Source: Cinclus cinclus (Eukaryota; Chordata; Aves; Passeriformes; Cinclidae). From it: a stretch of 64,000 nucleotides of DNA. Location of the stretch: positions 98,339,619 to 98,403,618 of the forward strand of contig NC_085047.1 of NCBI RefSeq assembly GCF_963662255.1, written 5' to 3'. Both the position numbers and the translations under genes were made by a program. Below, piece by piece: positions 60,744 to 64,000 of this stretch (position 1 is its first letter; the number at the start of each line of letters is the position of its first letter). The notes beneath the pieces were generated by a model. That model saw nothing but the letters and a program-made list of their open reading frames with translations, was not told the origin of the DNA and did not search any database.

Positions 60744-62081
60744 GTACATCTACATTTAGTTAAACTGGAATGCTATTCCAACTGCTCTAGGTCATAAAGA
60801 AGTAATGGGAAATCTTAACAGAAACTTGGCAGCTGGAAGGAGCCTGTGATATGCACAGTAAGTATTTTAAGTAGAGCCAAGGTCAATTAATCATATGCTT
60901 CAGATTTGCTTTGAGCTTATTCATAACATTGCACTACTTCAAAAGCATACATGCAATAAAATGTAGTAAGAAACCAGAGAAATCTTGGTTCAGGTATGTG
61001 TATGGGATCAGTTCTTCCCTCCACCACAGATTGTGAGTGTGGCATTAGGCAACTTGCATTAGTCCAAAGTCACAATCTATACCTTGAATAAATACAAGAG
61101 GGAGTGGGAAATAATTTCCGCGGAGATATGGCAATCAAAACACCTCAGGATCAATCCAACTGATACTTTGCAGTTACTATTCTAGTATTCACATATTCTT
61201 TCTTGTATTAAAAAGCAAAACCTCAAGATAAATCTAAATGCAGAAAATAAAAATACAGAACTGTATTGTCAGCAGCACATTCTGTTGTAATAATCTCAAG
61301 CATCCACTGGAATGATGGGAAATTATCAATATTAGTCAGGAATAATTTTATATGTCATTAATCTTTGCAAATTAATGTATAGTTAATAGCTGGAGAGTAA
61401 TACTGTTGGCTGTATAAACTGGTAGCAAGAAGTACAACCAGAAACTGAAATAAAGAGGAAATATCAAAGAGATGTACTGAAGGAAAGAGAGGTGGTACAA
61501 CAGTTACTGTCATTGGCATCAGGTGTGAAATGCCAGCCCTTTTGTAGGGTGGTATTTTTTATGGGGGAAAAAACAGAAGCAGCAAAATCAGAAGCAGCAA
61601 ATGTAAATCAGACTGGCTGAACATTTCATTATTCCATGCAAGAAGAAAAGGTTACGGACCTTTATCACTGTGCAGGGATAGACCTTTAGGTCTAATTTTT
61701 CAGTTACTTTGCTCTTCCCGGGGAAAACAGAATGGGAAGGATAAGATAGGATATAGGATGGGATATTATGGGACAACTATGAATAGTTAGGCATAAGTGC
61801 AGCTGATTCTCCATAAAAGTATGTGAAAAATGTAGTGAAAGTCCAGCAGGTCTTTCACAATCTCCCAGAAAGCAAAGGGGCTGAATAGCAAAAGCTGTTC
61901 AATACTCCAATTTTAGGAGAAAGAATGGAAAGCAGAGTGAATTTCTGTTAACCTGCACTCAGTATAAGCAATTATCTTTGAGATTTAAGTGGAATTTACA
62001 GTACCATAAGCCTTTCCTTGTGAGTCCAGCCCTTTAGTCCACTAAAACATCATGGCAGTTCAGCTCTATTGGTGTTTTCAG
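60744..62081. other. Non-coding stretch, probable intron
   Basis: AT-rich DNA between the LTR and the terminal exon candidate; nothing recognised. Confidence 0.5.
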
Positions 62082-62512
62082 ATGAGGAGCCAACCACTGA
62101 AGTACTTACTGAGTTTTTTCTCAAAGGAAAGAACTTCAAACTGAAAGATGTTTTGTATTCAAAGAAAAATGAAAAACAATTTGTCTACTCAGAAGCACTT
62201 TCAAAAATACATAAACATGAATTCCCCAGAGAACCAGTCTGTAATTACTCAGATGTTCTGAGGATGTCTGGGGCCTCTACTCCTCTAAGAAAAGCACAGA
62301 TAATCCCAAACCTATGCAATTTCATTCCTCTTAGTATTTGTGAAGTCAGATTTATGGGATTTGAAGCTGATCTGAGTAATTTTAAAATATATTTCTATAG
62401 TCCTGTTTTCACTTTCAAATCCACTTTTTCCTATAGGAAGCGAAAAATAGAACCTGAAGATTTTTACATGATTGATGCATGGAAGAAGCTGAAACCCGTT
62501 ACGCTTTTTTAA
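62082..62512 (+). CDS. Candidate terminal coding exon, unidentified protein
   Basis: After TCTATTGGTGTTTTCAG the frame runs 143 codons to TAA. It opens with DEEPTTEVLTEFFLKGKNFK, then includes KNEKQFVYSEALSKIHKHEF and NYSDVLRMSGASTPLRKAQ, and closes RKRKIEPEDFYMIDAWKKLK. The first 70 and last 25 residues look like folded, charged protein. The middle (about 62306-62437) looks like translated intron and ends in CACTTTTTCCTATAG, another good acceptor, so a short intron may be hidden here; I saw no matching donor. A poly(A)-type ATTAAA follows 42 bases after the stop and an AATAAA about 380 bases after it. No membrane segment or catalytic motif is visible. The family is unknown to me. This is the longest credible coding frame in the window. 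Confidence 0.5.
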
Positions 62513-62553
62513 CAAGGTGGAAACCAAAGATTTTGATGTTTATAAATTATTTT

Positions 62554-62559
62554 ATTAAA
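62554..62559 (+). terminator. Poly(A) signal variant ATTAAA
   Basis: ATTAAA lies 42 bases after the stop codon of the plus-strand terminal exon candidate, with T-rich sequence 25-35 bases further on. It would give a very short 3' untranslated region. Confidence 0.4.
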
Positions 62560-62891
62560 AATTACTCCATGCAGATGATAGTTTTTCAATAAGAAATACA
62601 CATATAAGTAGCAATTAAATGCAGTTTTTCTTTTGGATTGTTTTTTTACACATTTACAAGTTTAATTAGCTTCTGCTTTCTCTAACTGCACCGCAGTTCT
62701 CAAACCATCTGCAAATTTCTCTTTTCAATGACTTGTCGGTGCCTGCCCACTTCAAAAATCAGCAGAACAGGATCCTAGGTCAACAGCTAACAATGGCAAC
62801 TTCTGTTTTTTACAATTCCTGACCCTATCTTGCATTCCTAAAATGCAGTGGAGACTTTAGATACTCAAATCTTCTTACTTGCCAAAAGCAG

Positions 62892-62897
62892 AATAAA
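62892..62897 (+). terminator. Poly(A) signal AATAAA
   Basis: A canonical AATAAA about 380 bases after the stop of the plus-strand gene, followed about 20-40 bases on by a GT/T-rich stretch (GTGCTGTCAGCATGTTTTCC). It is a better candidate for the main cleavage site than the upstream variant. Confidence 0.45.
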
Positions 62898-64000
62898 AGT
62901 AACGTGCTGTCAGCATGTTTTCCCTCTCTGTTTGAATGTAGCAATTTAATCACTTTCAGGAAATTCTCCAAAGTGATGAGCTTAGAAACAAGGGGTTTGA
63001 TTCTCTTATTTCTCCCTCCAGAGTACTTTAATGGAACAGAGACATTATTTGTATTAATATATTAATTTTCACGTTAAGAGCAAGCAGGCTTTTCTTGGAA
63101 GAACATTGTGTTTTGTTAGCAATTTAAAAGCTAGTGAGTGCAGATGATTTCTCAGGGATTCCGCTTGGGCCCTTCCACTCAGGGAGGAACACGTTACCCC
63201 TGCCTCACTATATCCCTGCAGCTGCTACCCCAGGTAGGGAAGGGATCCCCAGGAGAACCTGCTGGGAATTCACAGGGAGAACATGCAACAGTTCACAGCA
63301 GCCTGTTGGACTTTTGCTGGGCCAGCCACATGGGTCCCACTCCTCTTCCCAGGGCATTCCTGGTACAAACTCCATAAAAATGTAACCCCTTCTAGGGCTG
63401 CCTGGTTGAAAGAGGCCATGAGGTTTTGAAGTTACTGCAGGGAAAATAGCAAAGAAAATATTCAGGCACATAGTGCTATACAAATGGAACCAGGCTGAAA
63501 ACATCTGATCAAGCTGAGAGAGTAGAAAAACAACATATGGCCCAGACTTTGCCCTGCCTTTGACGAGCACAAAGCCCTGAGTCCTCATTCTCATGGGTAA
63601 GTGGAGAAGCTAAAGGTATGCAGTATGGGTCAAATGAGTTAGGAACAAATCTCAACAAAGACTATGGGTCCCTGAACCTGCTCAGAAACTTCAGCTACTG
63701 CAGTGGTACCAATAAAACTTTCTGTAAAACTCTCTTCCCATCCTTCTGCTTTTCTTCAGCTAATGAGAAAAAAATAGGAAGTTCTCCCAGCTGAAAGAAC
63801 GCTAGCACTCTAATGAAGCAAGTAGGTACTGCACATTATATTTCAGTTCCTGAGCATCTCTAACTTAATTTTGATGCTAAATGAGATGCATTCAGTAGGA
63901 ATCTTCCTCCTTTAAAAATGCCACTGTGACTGATGAAAAAGACAGAGAAGATAAACATCACAAAATGCTGTCGGGGTAAATGTAGGGGATATATATTAAC
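62898..64000. other. Intergenic stretch, nothing recognised
   Basis: Moderate-GC sequence around 63150-63420 carries overlapping frames of 80-128 codons on both strands without motifs or splice support. The rest is AT-rich. Confidence 0.5.

Noticed and set aside
1..64000. CRISPR arrays, operons, phage or plasmid genes
   Set aside because: No spaced repeat arrays or densely packed long genes. Avian CR1 elements, CpG islands and intron signals point to a bird nuclear genome.

Overview
This window looks like nuclear DNA from a bird. The AT-rich, repeat-poor sequence carries at least five fragments of the avian LINE CR1 3' end (7.5, 19.0, 42.4, 52.7 and 55.8-56.2 kb). It also has two solo-LTR-like units with passerine-like features, introns with GT..AG signals, and CpG-rich promoter islands. 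No prokaryotic operon, plasmid, phage or CRISPR structure is present. Most of the 64 kb is intergenic or intronic, and most open frames longer than 60 codons look like chance.

Layout. 1-6.3 kb: non-coding, with a 22-base C run and a small CpG-rich patch near 4.7-4.9 kb. 6.3-7.0 kb: a CpG island that looks like a divergent promoter. CCAAT, GC and ATAAA boxes point right and precede a candidate non-coding first exon. A separate first exon points left and ends in a strong splice donor. 7-15.6 kb: no gene recognised; one unknown repeat occurs twice. 15.6-16.8 kb, minus strand: the best coding evidence here, two or three short exons with good splice sites and compatible phases that form the C-terminus of an unidentified protein. 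17-38 kb: probably its introns or intergenic DNA. 37.95-39.1 kb: a second GC-rich region, with a left-pointing candidate first exon, an 0.8 kb minisatellite of 20-base units organised as 60-base higher-order repeats, and a CpG-rich edge. This could be the 5' end of the gene whose 3' exons lie at 16 kb, but that link is inferred only.

39-59 kb: non-coding, with short candidate ORFs (40.5 kb minus, 42.1 kb plus, 56.4 kb minus), microsatellites, one probable LTR (50.0-50.7 kb), a perfect 15-bp-stem hairpin (51.45 kb) and CR1. 59.5-62.9 kb, plus strand: two phase-compatible candidate exons ending in a stop codon and poly(A) signals, the 3' end of another unidentified gene, with a 620-bp solo LTR in the putative intron. 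62.9-64 kb: nothing recognised.

I could not name any gene with confidence, so gene symbols are left empty. The most unusual structure is the 38.2-39.0 kb minisatellite: its G-rich strand resembles immunoglobulin switch repeats in composition and has an AGCT in nearly every full unit.
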